From positions 45,659 through 109,658 of the forward strand of contig NZ_AUMO01000049.1 of assembly GCF_000430725.1 (NCBI RefSeq): 64,000 bases of DNA, read 5' to 3'. Below, in pieces: positions 43,852 to 54,328 of this stretch (position 1 is its first letter; each line of letters begins with the position of its first letter). The stretch comes from Azohydromonas australica DSM 1124 (GTDB lineage: Bacteria > Pseudomonadota > Gammaproteobacteria > Burkholderiales > Burkholderiaceae_C). A program made the translations under genes and the position numbers. The notes under the pieces are model-generated. The model saw only the letters and a list, made by a program, of their open reading frames with translations, was not told the origin of the DNA and made no database searches.

Positions 43852-45402
43852 TCAGATGCGGATGCCCGACTTGCCCGGGGCCAGGATGCCGTTGGGGTCC
43901 AGCGCGCGCTTGATGCGGCGCTCCACGTCGCGCTTGACCGGGCCGTAGGTCTTGGCCACGCGCTCCTGGAACGCGGTGTTCACGCGGTACACGCCATAGC
44001 CCTGCTTCTCGAACTCGTCGAGCAGTTCGTTGAAGCAGGCGTTGGCGCGCTGGGTTTCCTCGGGGTTGGATCGGTCGTAGAGCACGTCGATGACGTGGTG
44101 CATGTCGCGCCAGCCGACGATGAACTCGCCCACGTAGTCCAGGCCGTGCTTGTTGAGGATGCGCGAGGCCAGCTCCACCTGCTTGCCGCACTCGCTGCCG
44201 CGGGCCTGGCTGACCGGGGCGAACCACATCGAGCCGCCGCCCCCGCGCCAGTTGTAGAGCCCGAACTCCTGCAGGTTGGGCACGCCCGACATCAGCTCGG
44301 CGCGGTACTTGAAGGGCTGCGTACCGCCGGCCTCCTCCTCGGTGATGAGCGTGCCCTTGCCGGCGGCCTTCACCACCTGGGTGATGATCTTCCAGTTCAC
44401 GTCCACCTGCTCCTGCGTGCCGTAGAGCGCGGCGTAAACGTTCCAGGCGCCCAGGCCCTTGTCCTTCTTGATCTTGTCGATCACGGCCTGCGGCGTGGCG
44501 CCGGGCGTCTGGATGTAGTCGGCGCGGCGCACATTGGCACCGCCCGCCTCCCACAGCGTGCCGGCGATCACCACGGCGTTGGGGATGACCTGCGCGATGC
44601 GCAGCGGGCGCAGCATCTCGACGATGTCGCCGATGTCCGTCTCGTTCTCGAACTTGATCGCGAAGGGCTTGAACACCGGCGGCTTGGGCATCAGCCAGAA
44701 GCCCATCTTCGTGCAGATGCCGTAGTTGCTCTGCGTGAACATGCCGTCCAGCGTCGGCCCGTAGCCCCACTTGAACACCTGCCAGGCCTTGTCGCCCGGG
44801 ATGCTGCCCATGCCGGTGCGCAGCACCTGGCCGTCGGCCAGCACCACCTCCATGCCGCACTGCATGAGGAAATGCTCGCCGTAGGGCGTGTAGCCCACGC
44901 CGCGGTCCATGGTGTTGCCCACCGGGCCGGCAATGGCCGAGGGCGCCGGGAACGACAGCATCAGCGGCAGCTTCTTTTCCTGGATGTAGTCGTAGAGCTG
45001 CTGGTAAGTCACGCCGGGCTCGACCAGCGCGGTGCACAGCTCCGGGTCCACGTGCAGGATCTTGTTCATGCGCCGCAGGTCCAGCACCACCTGGCCGCGC
45101 TCGCCCGGGGCGGCGGAGCCGTAGCCGAAGTTGCGGCCGGTGGAGATGGTCCAGACCGGGATGCGGTGCTCGTTGCACACGCGCACCACCGCCTGCACCT
45201 CCTCCACCGAGGAAGCCAGCAGCACTGCGGACGGGGCGTGCAGCTTCTCGTCCACGGCCATCATGACCTTCATGTAGGGCGCCAAATGCTCGGCCTTGGT
45301 GAGCACGTGCTGCTCGCCCAGGATGGCGGTGAACTTGCGGATGGCGGCGTCGAGGTCGCGCTCGCTGCGGCCCTTGGGCAGGGCCACGTACTTGTCAGCC
45401 AT
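43852..45402 (-). CDS. pchF: 4-alkylphenol methylhydroxylase flavoprotein subunit (PchF/eugenol hydroxylase type)
   Basis: 516 residues, vanillyl-alcohol-oxidase fold: FAD-binding domain with STGRNFGYGSAAPG, substrate domain, and the ending NGILAPGKSGIRI. Tyr383 in GLYNWRGGGG is at the position of PchF Tyr384, which carries covalent FAD; VAO uses His422. With a cytochrome partner gene upstream this is a dehydrogenase type, passing electrons to cytochrome c instead of oxygen. It hydroxylates the benzylic carbon of p-cresol, 4-ethylphenol, eugenol or similar phenols in the periplasm. Substrate within this list is undecided. Confidence 0.87.
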   Translation of the reverse strand: MADKYVALPKGRSERDLDAAIRKFTAILGEQHVLTKAEHLAPYMKVMMAVDEKLHAPSAVLLASSVEEVQAVVRVCNEHRIPVWTISTGRNFGYGSAAPGERGQVVLDLRRMNKILHVDPELCTALVEPGVTYQQLYDYIQEKKLPLMLSFPAPSAIAGPVGNTMDRGVGYTPYGEHFLMQCGMEVVLADGQVLRTGMGSIPGDKAWQVFKWGYGPTLDGMFTQSNYGICTKMGFWLMPKPPVFKPFAIKFENETDIGDIVEMLRPLRIAQVIPNAVVIAGTLWEAGGANVRRADYIQTPGATPQAVIDKIKKDKGLGAWNVYAALYGTQEQVDVNWKIITQVVKAAGKGTLITEEEAGGTQPFKYRAELMSGVPNLQEFGLYNWRGGGGSMWFAPVSQARGSECGKQVELASRILNKHGLDYVGEFIVGWRDMHHVIDVLYDRSNPEETQRANACFNELLDEFEKQGYGVYRVNTAFQERVAKTYGPVKRDVERRIKRALDPNGILAPGKSGIRI

Positions 45403-45425
45403 GGGATGTCTCCGTTGTCGTGGGT

Positions 45426-45953
45426 TCAGATCAGGCAGGCCAGCGCCACGCAGGGCAGGCCCGCGGACGCGGCAGCCGTGGCGGGCAGCGACTGGCCCTG
45501 GGCCAGCGCCTGGCCGATGGCGCGGGCGGCTTCGGCGCCGGCTGCCGTGAGCGGCAGGCGCAGCGGCTCGTAGGCCTCCACCTGGGCGCCCTGGGCGCGC
45601 AACAGGTCCAGCGCCAGCGTGGCGCCGGCGTCGTCCAGCAGCGCCACCACGCGCCGCGGCGCGGCGTCGCCGTCCAGCCGGCGCGTGAGGTGCGCCAGCG
45701 AGGGCGCGTCCAGGCCCAGGCGGGCCAGCGGCTCGCGCCCGGCGCCCTGCCTCCGCACGGCCTGGGCCACGCCGTCGAGGAAGGCCTCGTCCAGCGCGCC
45801 GCCGCCCAGCAGCGGCAGCACGCGTGCAGGCACGGTGGAAGCGGCGGCAGCCGGTGCCTGCGCAACGGCTTCGGCCGGGGCGGCCGAGACGCGCAGGCCC
45901 GCCAGCGAGGCGGTGGCGGCCAGGGCCTGGAGCACGGAGCGGCGGCCGTTCAT
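45426..45953 (-). CDS. pchX: PchX-like exported protein between the two hydroxylase subunits
   Basis: 175 residues. N-terminus MNGRRSVLQALAATASLAGLRVSAAPA is a signal with an arginine pair, possibly Tat. The rest is Ala/Leu-rich with no cofactor motif. Operons for p-cresol methylhydroxylase (pchACXF) and eugenol hydroxylase carry an unknown gene at this position, so I assign it by synteny. A role in assembly or export of the flavocytochrome is plausible. It overlaps pchC by 4 bp. Confidence 0.65.
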   Translation of the reverse strand: MNGRRSVLQALAATASLAGLRVSAAPAEAVAQAPAAAASTVPARVLPLLGGGALDEAFLDGVAQAVRRQGAGREPLARLGLDAPSLAHLTRRLDGDAAPRRVVALLDDAGATLALDLLRAQGAQVEAYEPLRLPLTAAGAEAARAIGQALAQGQSLPATAAASAGLPCVALACLI

Positions 45954-46297
45954 TGCTGGGCTCCTTTCGCGGCCCGGGCCGGCGTCGCGGCCAGGTACTC
46001 GCCCAGCGCCTGCAGCGTGGTGTCGTCGATGTCCGAGATGCGGAAGGCCGGCATGGCGTTGCGGCCGCTGCGTGCCATCGCCACGTAGAAGGCCGCGGGC
46101 AGGTTGCGGCCGGTGATCACGGGGCCGAGGCCGGTGTCGTGGCAGCGCGCGCACACCTGCGCGTAGAAGCGCTGGGCGCGGGCCTGCGTCTCGGTCGAGG
46201 GGGCAGTCGCGGGTGCGGGCTGCGCGAGCACGCTGCCGCCGAGCAGCAGGCCCAGCAAGGGAAGCAGGCGGTGCCCGCGGGGAAAGCGTCGATCCAT
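45950..46297 (-). CDS. pchC: Cytochrome c subunit of the 4-alkylphenol hydroxylase
   Basis: 115 residues with a signal peptide ending SVLA-QP. One haem site CARCH follows FYAQV; the sixth ligand Met is in NAMPAFRISD. The size and segments match PchC/EhyA. It accepts electrons from the PchF flavin. It is the first gene of the operon; its start at 46297 has GGAGACC upstream, and about 95 bases separate it from the sigma-54 promoter. Confidence 0.9.
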   Translation of the reverse strand: MDRRFPRGHRLLPLLGLLLGGSVLAQPAPATAPSTETQARAQRFYAQVCARCHDTGLGPVITGRNLPAAFYVAMARSGRNAMPAFRISDIDDTTLQALGEYLAATPARAAKGAQQ

Positions 46298-46401
46298 GGA
46301 GGTCTCCGGTTCGGCACGAAGGCGCACATCACCGGGGCCCGGCGCTGTCTCCTTCGTGTTGTGAATGGCCGGTCGTTGCTGCCGGTCTCGACGCTTCATT
46401 C

Positions 46402-46416
46402 GCAAGCACGGTGCCA
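46402..46416 (-). promoter_or_regulatory. Sigma-54 promoter of the pch-type operon
   Basis: On the minus strand the sequence reads TGGCACCGTGCTTGC, matching the -24/-12 consensus TGGCAC-N5-TTGC at every fixed base. It points toward pchC, and a sigma-54 activator gene lies divergently on the other side. Transcription should start about 12 bp further, near 46390. Confidence 0.88.
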
Positions 46417-46481
46417 GTCCACCCGCTTGCCTGCACTTCCTTGTGAATCAAGCACTTGGCTCGAAGCAAGGTCCTCCGGAC

Positions 46482-46523
46482 TTGATCAATCCGGGTTTGC
46501 TTGATCACTTTTTGATCATCAAA
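46482..46523. promoter_or_regulatory. Upstream activator sites (XylR/DmpR type)
   Basis: Three TTGATCA-type sites lie in 42 bp: TTGATCAA (46482), TTGATCAC (46501) and the perfect palindrome TTTGATCATCAAA (46511-46523). They resemble the TTGATCAATTGATCAA sites bound by XylR/DmpR proteins and sit 66-107 bp upstream of the sigma-54 promoter. They also abut the regulator gene start, allowing autoregulation. Confidence 0.75.
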
Positions 46524-46539
46524 TAGTTAGCATGCTGAG

Positions 46540-48255
46540 ATGAAAACCGCTTCTCCCCGTCTCACGCTGAGCCAGTTGCGGCCCGGCGATGCGCTCACCG
46601 ATGCGGACCTGGACGCCGGCGCCAGCCCCACCGTGCGCGAGCTGTCGGAGAGCCTGCGTTTCTCGCCCGGCGACGGCCGCATCTGGCTGGAGGACCAGCG
46701 CATGCTGCTGCTGCGCGCCAGCACCTACGGCATGTTGCGGCGCGAGCTGATTGCCAGCACCGGCCAGGCGCAGGCGCGCTCGCTGTTCACGCGCGTGGGC
46801 TACAGCGCCGGCGCGCGCGACGCGGGCCTGGTGCGGCGCAACTGGCCCGACGGCAACCCCGCCAACGCCTTCGAGGCCGGCCCGCGCATGCACGCGCTCT
46901 CGGGCATGGTGCGGCCGCAGACGCTGCGCTTCGAGTTCGACATCGCGCGGGGCGAGTTCCATTCCGAGCACCTGTGGTTCGACTCGGTGGAGGACGACGA
47001 GCACATCGCCGCCTTCGGCATCGGCACCGAGCCCGCGTGCTGGATGCTGGTGGGCTACGCCAGCGGCTACGCAAGCGCCTTCATGGGCAAGCGGGTGCTG
47101 TTCCGCGAGGTGGAGTGCCGCTCCATGGGCCACGAGCTCTGCCGCATCGTGGGCAAGCCGGCGGATCAGTGGGACGACGCCGAGGAAGACTTGCGCTTCT
47201 TCGAGCCCGAGGCCTCGGCGCAGGACGTGCGGCGCCGGCTGCAGGTGGCGGCCCGGCCCGAGTTGCCCGAGGCCGTGACGCAGGCCGAGCGCGAGGGCGA
47301 GCCCATCGGCATCTCGGCGGCCTTCAGCGCCGCGCGCCACCTCATCGAGCGCGTGGCGCCCACCACGGCCACCGTGCTCTTCACCGGTGCCTCGGGCGTG
47401 GGCAAGGAACTCTTCGCGCGCACGCTGCACCGCATCAGCCCGCGCCACGGCCAACCCTTCGTCGCGCTCAACTGCGCGGCCATTCCCGATTCGCTGATCG
47501 AGGCCGAGCTTTTCGGCGTGGAGCGCGGCGCCTTCACCGGTGCCAACGCCTCGCGGCCCGGGCGCTTCGAGCGCGCGCAGCGCGGCACGCTGTTCCTGGA
47601 CGAGGTCGCGTCGCTGAGCCTGGTGGCGCAAGGCAAGCTCTTGCGCGCGCTGCAGGAGCGCGTGATCGAGCGCGTGGGCGGCACGCGCGAGATTGCGGTG
47701 GACGTGCGCGTGGTGGCGGCCAGCAACGTGGACCTGCGCCAGGAAGTGGCCGCCGGCCGCTTCCGCGAGGACCTGCTGTTCCGCCTCAACGTGTTCCCGA
47801 TCCAGCTGCCGCCGCTCAAGGAGCGGCGCGACGACATCCCGCTGCTGATGGAGGCCTTCCTGCGCCGCTACGGCGCGCTGCACGGGCGCCGGGTGCCGGG
47901 CTTCACGCCGCGCGCGGTGCGCACGCTGGTGCAGTACGAGTTCCCGGGCAACGTGCGCGAGCTGCAGAACCTGGTGGAGCGGGCGGTGATCCTGGCCAAC
48001 CCGGACGAGCCGATCGACGTGCACCACCTCTTCCGCAGCGGCGAGGCGCCGGGCCCCGGCCTGGGGCTGGACGAGTCCGGCCGCCTCACCACCGCGGCGC
48101 AGCCACAGACGCCCAAGCCGGCCACCGATGCGAACAAGGCCCGCTACGCGCAGGTGCTGCAGGACGCCCGCTACAACGTGGCCGAGGCCGCGCGCGTGCT
48201 GGGCCTGACGCGGCCCCAGATGGCGTACCGGCTCAGGAAGCTCGGGCTGCTGTGA
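46540..48255 (+). CDS. XylR/DmpR-family sigma-54 activator
   Basis: 571 residues: XylR N-terminal effector domain (about 20-130), V4R domain (about 140-205, HELCRIVGKPADQW), AAA+ domain with Walker A GASGVGKE (283-290) and the sigma-54 contact loop GAFTGA (330-335), and a Fis-type helix-turn-helix at the end (NVAEAARVLGLTRPQMAYRLRK). In this family the effector domain binds a phenolic inducer and thereby frees the ATPase. Divergent from the pch-type operon with a matching promoter and activator sites in the gap. Confidence 0.95.
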   Translation: MKTASPRLTLSQLRPGDALTDADLDAGASPTVRELSESLRFSPGDGRIWLEDQRMLLLRASTYGMLRRELIASTGQAQARSLFTRVGYSAGARDAGLVRRNWPDGNPANAFEAGPRMHALSGMVRPQTLRFEFDIARGEFHSEHLWFDSVEDDEHIAAFGIGTEPACWMLVGYASGYASAFMGKRVLFREVECRSMGHELCRIVGKPADQWDDAEEDLRFFEPEASAQDVRRRLQVAARPELPEAVTQAEREGEPIGISAAFSAARHLIERVAPTTATVLFTGASGVGKELFARTLHRISPRHGQPFVALNCAAIPDSLIEAELFGVERGAFTGANASRPGRFERAQRGTLFLDEVASLSLVAQGKLLRALQERVIERVGGTREIAVDVRVVAASNVDLRQEVAAGRFREDLLFRLNVFPIQLPPLKERRDDIPLLMEAFLRRYGALHGRRVPGFTPRAVRTLVQYEFPGNVRELQNLVERAVILANPDEPIDVHHLFRSGEAPGPGLGLDESGRLTTAAQPQTPKPATDANKARYAQVLQDARYNVAEAARVLGLTRPQMAYRLRKLGLL

Positions 48256-48287
48256 GGCCACCCACCTAGGGAAAGTACCAAGTCCGC

Positions 48288-48311
48288 GCAGCGCCCTCGG
48301 CGAGGCGCTGC
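48288..48311. terminator. GC-rich hairpin after the activator gene
   Basis: GCAGCGCC and GGCGCTGC form a perfect 8-bp stem with an 8-base loop, 32 bp after the activator stop. There is no clear T run after it, so its use as a terminator is uncertain. Confidence 0.4.
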
Positions 48312-48340
48312 GGTCGGGGGCTTTGCGCGTCCTGCGCATG

Positions 48341-48377
48341 TCATGCGCGCCGCGCAAGCCCTCATGCGCGCCGCGCA
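48341..48377. repeat. Tandem 16-bp repeats upstream of aspA
   Basis: TCATGCGCGCCGCGCA occurs at 48341-48356 and 48362-48377, 21 bp apart, i.e. two helical turns. Each contains the dyad TGCGCG-C-CGCGCA. They lie about 150 bp upstream of the aspA start and look like a pair of regulator sites on one DNA face. The binding protein is unknown. Confidence 0.5.
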
Positions 48378-48524
48378 TGGGCGCGTGCGCCATGCATGAG
48401 GCCCCGCCGCATCGTCATTGGACGCTCCAGGGGGCGGTTCCTAAGCTCACGGTCATGGATTGAGCAACGAAAACGCGCAGCGGTTCCGCTGCGGCGAAGC
48501 CCGGACTCTCCCCCCTTACAAGCC

Positions 48525-49979
<1,455 letters not shown>

Positions 49980-50042
49980 GACCACCGCGCACTTGAAACG
50001 GCCTGACAGCGGCCGTGAGCTGGAACGCCTCGCCTGTTGACT

Positions 50043-50070
50043 CGTCATTCCCGCGAAGGCGGGAATGACG
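50043..50070. repeat. REP-like palindrome between aspA and the symporter gene
   Basis: A near-perfect palindrome, CGTCATTCCCGCGAAGGC continuing to GGGAATGACG, belonging to the same dispersed family as copies at 3289-3439 and 41345-41434. It could stabilise or end the aspA transcript. Confidence 0.75.
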
Positions 50071-50202
50071 AAGCAGAGCGCGGCGCGCTTCGGCTCACGG
50101 CCAACGCCCGGCCATTTGCGTCATTCAACGGTGCTTCCCTGCGTCGCACCCATACAGAAGCCCGGCTTCGACCGGACTCACCTCTCCGGAGACACCCTTC
50201 CC

Positions 50203-51507
50203 ATGAAGAAAATGAACCCCCTGGTGCGCCAGATCATGGTGGCCATGGTCCTGGGCGTGGCCGTCGGCTGGGCGTGCCACGCCTGGGCTGCCGACGCCGC
50301 CGCGGCCAAGGACATCGCGCGCTACTTCGGCATCGCCACCGACATCTTCCTGCGCATGATCAAGATGATCGTGGCGCCGCTGGTCTTCGCCACGCTGGTG
50401 GCCGGCGTCGCCAGCATGGGCGACGTGAAGATGGTCGGCCGCGTCGGCACCAAGGCGCTCACCTGGTTCGTCACGGCCTCGCTGGTGTCGCTGGGCCTGG
50501 GCCTGGTGTCGGTGAACCTGCTGCAGCCCGGCGCCGGCCTCGCCCTGCCCCTGCCCGATGCGGGCAGCAGCACCGGCTTGAAGACCTCGGCGCTCAACCT
50601 GGCCGACTTCATCACGCAGGTGTTCCCCACCAGCATCGCGCAGGCCATGGCGGGCAACGCGATCCTGCAGATCCTGGTGTTCTCGCTGTTCTTCGGCTTC
50701 GCCATCGCCGCGCTGCCGCGCGACGCCACGGCCACGACCACGCGCTTCGTCGACGAGCTGGTGAGCATCATGCTCAAGCTCACCGACTTCGTCATGAAGT
50801 TCGCGCCGGTGGGCGTGTTCGCCGCCATCGCCTCCGTGATCACCACGCAAGGCCTGGGCGTGCTGTGGACCTACGGCAAGTTCATCGGCGGCTTCTACGC
50901 CGGCCTGGCGCTGCTGTGGCTGGTCATGGTGCTGGTCGGGACGCTGGTGCTGGGCCCGACGGCCATGAAGCAGCTGCTGCGCCTGCTGCGCGAGCCGGTG
51001 CTGATCGCCTTCTCCACCGCCAGCAGCGAGTCGGCCTACCCGAAGATGCTGGAGCAACTGGAGCGCTTCGGCGTGCGCCGCCGCATCGCCAGCTTCGTGC
51101 TGCCGCTGGGCTACTCCTTCAACCTGGACGGCTCGATGATGTACCAGGCCTTCGCCGCGATCTTCGTCGCGCAGGCCTTCGGCATCGAGATGTCGCTCAC
51201 CACGCAGATCACGATGCTGCTGGTGCTGATGGTGTCGAGCAAGGGCATCGCCGGCGTGCCGCGCGCCTCGCTGGTGGTGGTGGCCGCGGTGCTGCCGATG
51301 TTCGGGCTGCCCGAGGCGGGGCTGCTGCTGATCATGGGCATCGACCAGTTCCTGGACATGGGCCGCACCGCCACCAACGTCATCGGCAACGGCATCGCCA
51401 CCGCGATCGTGGCCAAGTGGGAAGGCCAGGAGTCCACGGCCGAGGACGAGGCCGGGGAAGCCCCGCAGGCCGCCCCGGCCGTCGGCACCCAGCCGCTGGC
51501 TGGCTGA
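50203..51507 (+). CDS. Dicarboxylate/amino acid:cation symporter (DAACS family)
   Basis: 434 residues from MKKMNPLVRQ at 50203 after TCCGGAGA. Family hallmarks: serine-rich re-entrant loop AFSTASSESAYPK, YSFNLDGSMMYQAFAAIF and the ion/substrate motif DMGRTATNVIGNG. The family (GltP/DctA) takes up glutamate, aspartate, succinate or fumarate with H+ or Na+. Following aspA, aspartate uptake is the favoured guess. The C-terminal tail is Ala/Glu-rich and probably disordered. Confidence 0.9.
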   Translation: MKKMNPLVRQIMVAMVLGVAVGWACHAWAADAAAAKDIARYFGIATDIFLRMIKMIVAPLVFATLVAGVASMGDVKMVGRVGTKALTWFVTASLVSLGLGLVSVNLLQPGAGLALPLPDAGSSTGLKTSALNLADFITQVFPTSIAQAMAGNAILQILVFSLFFGFAIAALPRDATATTTRFVDELVSIMLKLTDFVMKFAPVGVFAAIASVITTQGLGVLWTYGKFIGGFYAGLALLWLVMVLVGTLVLGPTAMKQLLRLLREPVLIAFSTASSESAYPKMLEQLERFGVRRRIASFVLPLGYSFNLDGSMMYQAFAAIFVAQAFGIEMSLTTQITMLLVLMVSSKGIAGVPRASLVVVAAVLPMFGLPEAGLLLIMGIDQFLDMGRTATNVIGNGIATAIVAKWEGQESTAEDEAGEAPQAAPAVGTQPLAG

Positions 51508-51554
51508 AGCCGGGCCGCTAGGATCGGGCCGGTTGCAACCCGCAGGAGAGCTCC

Positions 51555-52409
51555 ATGCGCACTGTCCCGCTTCCCAACGGCACTGCCCTGCCCGCCCTGG
51601 GCCTGGGCACCTGGCACACCGGCGAGTCCCAGCGCAGCCGCGCGGCGGAGGTGAAGGCGGTGCGCTTGGCCATCGAGCTGGGCGTGCGCCTGTTCGACAC
51701 GGCCGAGATGTACGGCGAAGGTGGCGCCGAGGAGATGCTGGGCCAGGCCGTGGCCGAGGCGCTGCGCGCCGGCGACGTGCGGCGCGAGGAGCTGACCATC
51801 GTCAGCAAGGTCTATCCGCACAACGCCAGCCTCAAGGGCCTGCCGCAGGCCTGCGAGCGCAGCCTGCAGCGCCTGGGTCTGGAGCGCCTCGACCTGTACC
51901 TGCTGCACTGGCCCGGCTCGCACCCGCTGCGCGACACGGTCGCGGCCTTCGAGGCGCTGCAGGCGCGCGGGCGCATCACGCAGTGGGGCGTGAGCAACTT
52001 CGACACCGACGACATGAAGGCGCTGTGGCGCGTGCCCGGCGGCGAGGCCTGCGCGGTGAACCAGGTCTACTACTCGCTGTCGCAGCGCGGCATCGAGTTC
52101 GACCTGGTGCCGTGGCAGCGCGCGCACCGGGTGCCGCTGATGGCCTACTGCCCCATCGACCAGGGTGCGCTGGCGCTGGAGCCCGAGCTGCAGAGCCTGG
52201 CGCAGCGCATGGGTGCCACGCCCGCGCAGCTTGCGCTGGCGTGGCTGCTGCAGCGGGGCGACGTGATCGCCATCCCCAAGGCCGTGCGCGAGGCGCACCT
52301 GCGCGAGAACGTGGCTGCCGCAACCATCGAGCTGGATGCGGCGACCCTGGCAGAGTTGGATGCGCTGTTCCCACCGCCGGAGGGGAAGGAGGCGCTGGCG
52401 ATCGTGTGA
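51555..52409 (+). CDS. Aldo/keto reductase
   Basis: 284 residues. The catalytic tetrad is in place: Asp in RLFDTAEMYG with its Tyr, Lys in TIVSKVYPHNA and His in DLYLLHWPGSHP. NADPH-binding segments AYCPIDQGAL and AIPKAVREAHLREN follow. Such enzymes reduce aldehydes and ketones; the substrate is unknown. A terminator follows. Confidence 0.9.
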   Translation: MRTVPLPNGTALPALGLGTWHTGESQRSRAAEVKAVRLAIELGVRLFDTAEMYGEGGAEEMLGQAVAEALRAGDVRREELTIVSKVYPHNASLKGLPQACERSLQRLGLERLDLYLLHWPGSHPLRDTVAAFEALQARGRITQWGVSNFDTDDMKALWRVPGGEACAVNQVYYSLSQRGIEFDLVPWQRAHRVPLMAYCPIDQGALALEPELQSLAQRMGATPAQLALAWLLQRGDVIAIPKAVREAHLRENVAAATIELDAATLAELDALFPPPEGKEALAIV

Positions 52410-52431
52410 GCGCAACGGCGCGCGCATGAAA

Positions 52432-52455
52432 AAGGGGCGCCTCGCGGCGCCCCTT
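52432..52455. terminator. Bidirectional Rho-independent terminator
   Basis: AAGGGGCGCC, loop TCGC, GGCGCCCCTT: a 10-bp stem between the convergent aldo/keto reductase and chemoreceptor genes, with A residues on the left for minus-strand use and a short T-containing right flank. Confidence 0.8.
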
Positions 52456-52472
52456 CAAGTTTCAACGGGACT

Positions 52473-54143
52473 TCAGGCCACCACCACCGAGCCGGAGCGC
52501 GCGGCCTGGGCGCGTGCGTTGTCGATCACCTGCCGCGCCAGCTCCTGCGGCCCGGACGAGGGCGGGCCGCCGGCGCCACCGGCGAAGGAAGGCGCGCCGC
52601 CCACGTTGAACACCGAGACCACCTGCGCCAGGCGCTGGGCCTGGTCCTGCAGCGAGCGGGCCGCGGCGGCCGACTCCTCCACCAGCGCCGCGTTCTGCTG
52701 CGTGACATTGTCGAGGTGGCTCACCGCCGAGTTGATCTGCCCGATGCCGTCGCGCTGCTCGCTGGCCGCCGCGGCGATGTCGCCGATGAGGTCGGCCACG
52801 CGCTGCACGCCGGTGACGATCTCCTTCATCACCTCGCCCGTCTGGGACACCAGGGCGCTGCCGGCGTTCACGTTGTCCACCGAGGAGCCGATGAGCGTCT
52901 TGATCTCCTTGGCCGCCGCGGCGCTGCGCTGCGCCAGGCCGCGCACCTCGCCGGCCACCACCGCGAAGCCGCGGCCATGCTCGCCGGCGCGCGCGGCTTC
53001 CACCGCCGCGTTCAGCGCCAGGATGTTGGTCTGGAACGCGATGCCGTCGATGGTGCCGATGATGTCGGCAATGCGGCGCGACGAGTCGCTGATGCGCCCC
53101 ATGCTGGCCACCACCTGCTCCACCACCTGGCCGCCGCGCCCGGCGGACTCGGCCGCGGCGCTGGCGAGCTGGTTGGCTTGGCGCGCGGTGTCGGCCGCCT
53201 GGGTCACGGTGGCGGTGATCTCCTCCATCGAGCTGGCGGTCTGCTGCAGGTTGCTCGCCATCTGCTCGGTGCGCGCCGACAGGTCATGGTTGCCGTGCGA
53301 GATCTCGGCCGAGGCCGCCGACACCGATTCCACGCCATGGCGCACCTCGGTGACGATGCCCCGCAGCTGCCCGGACATCGCGCCGATGGCGTTCATGAGC
53401 AGCCCCAGCTCGTCGCGGCGGTCCACTTGCGGCCGCCGCGTGAGGTCGCCCCCGGCGATGGCCTGCGCCACCTGCACCGCCTCGTGCAGCGGGTGCGTGA
53501 TCGAATAGACCATCCAGGCCACGCCGGCCACGCTCACGACGAGCATGCCGGCCATGAGCAACCAGCCGATCTGCTCCACGCGCGTGGCGTGCGCCAGCGT
53601 CTCGGCCTTGGCCTCGTCGCGTAGCCGCTGCTGCAGCGTCACATATTCGTCGATCTGGCGCACATATTCGGCAGCCCGCGGCTTGAGCTGCTCCTCCACC
53701 AGCGCCAGCATCACCGCGCTTTCGCCGCTGTCGCGCACTTCACCGACCTTGCGCACGATTTCCAGCGTCGCCTTGCGCGCCTGCGCCACTTTCTCCAGCG
53801 CCTGCTTTTCCACCTCGGTGTCTGCGGCTTCGGTAACGCTCTTTTGCAGCTCGGTCACCGCGGCAATGATTTCCTTCACGCGCGGCGCCAGTGTTTCATT
53901 GAGCAGCGGCTCGGAGCTGATGGCGCGCACCAGCACGCCCTGCACGCCGGCGTCCGTGAGGCCCTTCCAGCGCAGCGCCATGCTGATGCGCCGGTCGTGT
54001 TCCTCGACCTTTTCCAGGGCGTGGTGCAGCGCTCCCTTGGTCAGGCTCTGGATGCCGATGCCGGCCGCGATCAGCGCCACCAGGGCCATCAGGGAAAAGG
54101 CCCAGAGCCGTTTGGCTACTGAAATATTGTTGAGAAATTTCAT
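52473..54143 (-). CDS. Methyl-accepting chemotaxis protein (Tar type)
   Basis: 556 residues. First membrane helix about 13-33, a four-helix-bundle periplasmic sensor (about 35-190) with MCP family features, second membrane helix about 193-215, HAMP (about 215-270), then the signalling domain whose conserved hairpin tip reads [36 protein letters not shown] Gly/Pro/Ser-rich tail follows; no NWETF-like CheR docking pentapeptide is seen. The ligand is unknown. A weak sigma-28-like promoter lies upstream. Confidence 0.93.
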   Translation of the reverse strand: MKFLNNISVAKRLWAFSLMALVALIAAGIGIQSLTKGALHHALEKVEEHDRRISMALRWKGLTDAGVQGVLVRAISSEPLLNETLAPRVKEIIAAVTELQKSVTEAADTEVEKQALEKVAQARKATLEIVRKVGEVRDSGESAVMLALVEEQLKPRAAEYVRQIDEYVTLQQRLRDEAKAETLAHATRVEQIGWLLMAGMLVVSVAGVAWMVYSITHPLHEAVQVAQAIAGGDLTRRPQVDRRDELGLLMNAIGAMSGQLRGIVTEVRHGVESVSAASAEISHGNHDLSARTEQMASNLQQTASSMEEITATVTQAADTARQANQLASAAAESAGRGGQVVEQVVASMGRISDSSRRIADIIGTIDGIAFQTNILALNAAVEAARAGEHGRGFAVVAGEVRGLAQRSAAAAKEIKTLIGSSVDNVNAGSALVSQTGEVMKEIVTGVQRVADLIGDIAAAASEQRDGIGQINSAVSHLDNVTQQNAALVEESAAAARSLQDQAQRLAQVVSVFNVGGAPSFAGGAGGPPSSGPQELARQVIDNARAQAARSGSVVVA

Positions 54144-54200
54144 TTCGGGAATATTTGCTCGCTGAAGCCGTTGAAATACTGAGTCGTTACTGCACCCTCC

Positions 54201-54227
54201 CTTTCGGCTGGAGCGCGGGCTTTTGAA
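54201..54227 (-). promoter_or_regulatory. Possible sigma-28 promoter of the chemoreceptor gene
   Basis: On the minus strand GCCGAAAG (6 of 8 to the flagellar -10 GCCGATAA) lies 15 bp after TTCA, a poor match to the -35 TAAA. It is about 58 bp upstream of the chemoreceptor start. Chemoreceptor genes are usual sigma-28 targets; the match is weak. Confidence 0.25.
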
Positions 54228-54328
54228 GCACTAACGCCTGAACCTCGGGAAAACCTCTAATCAAGTTGGCGCAATATGTGGCCCGCCCGGCCGAAATTGT
54301 TCCTTCCGGGACCAAAGCGCTGCAGGGG

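Noticed and set aside
43591..45573. A 660-codon plus-strand open frame.
   Set aside because: Antisense to vdh and pchF; no start signal or family resemblance.
48288..48311. Hairpin after the activator gene as a definite Rho-independent terminator.
   Set aside because: The stem is good, but no T run follows; kept only as a low-confidence feature.
46519..48393. A 624-codon minus-strand open frame.
   Set aside because: Antisense shadow of the XylR/DmpR-type activator, which has full catalytic motifs.
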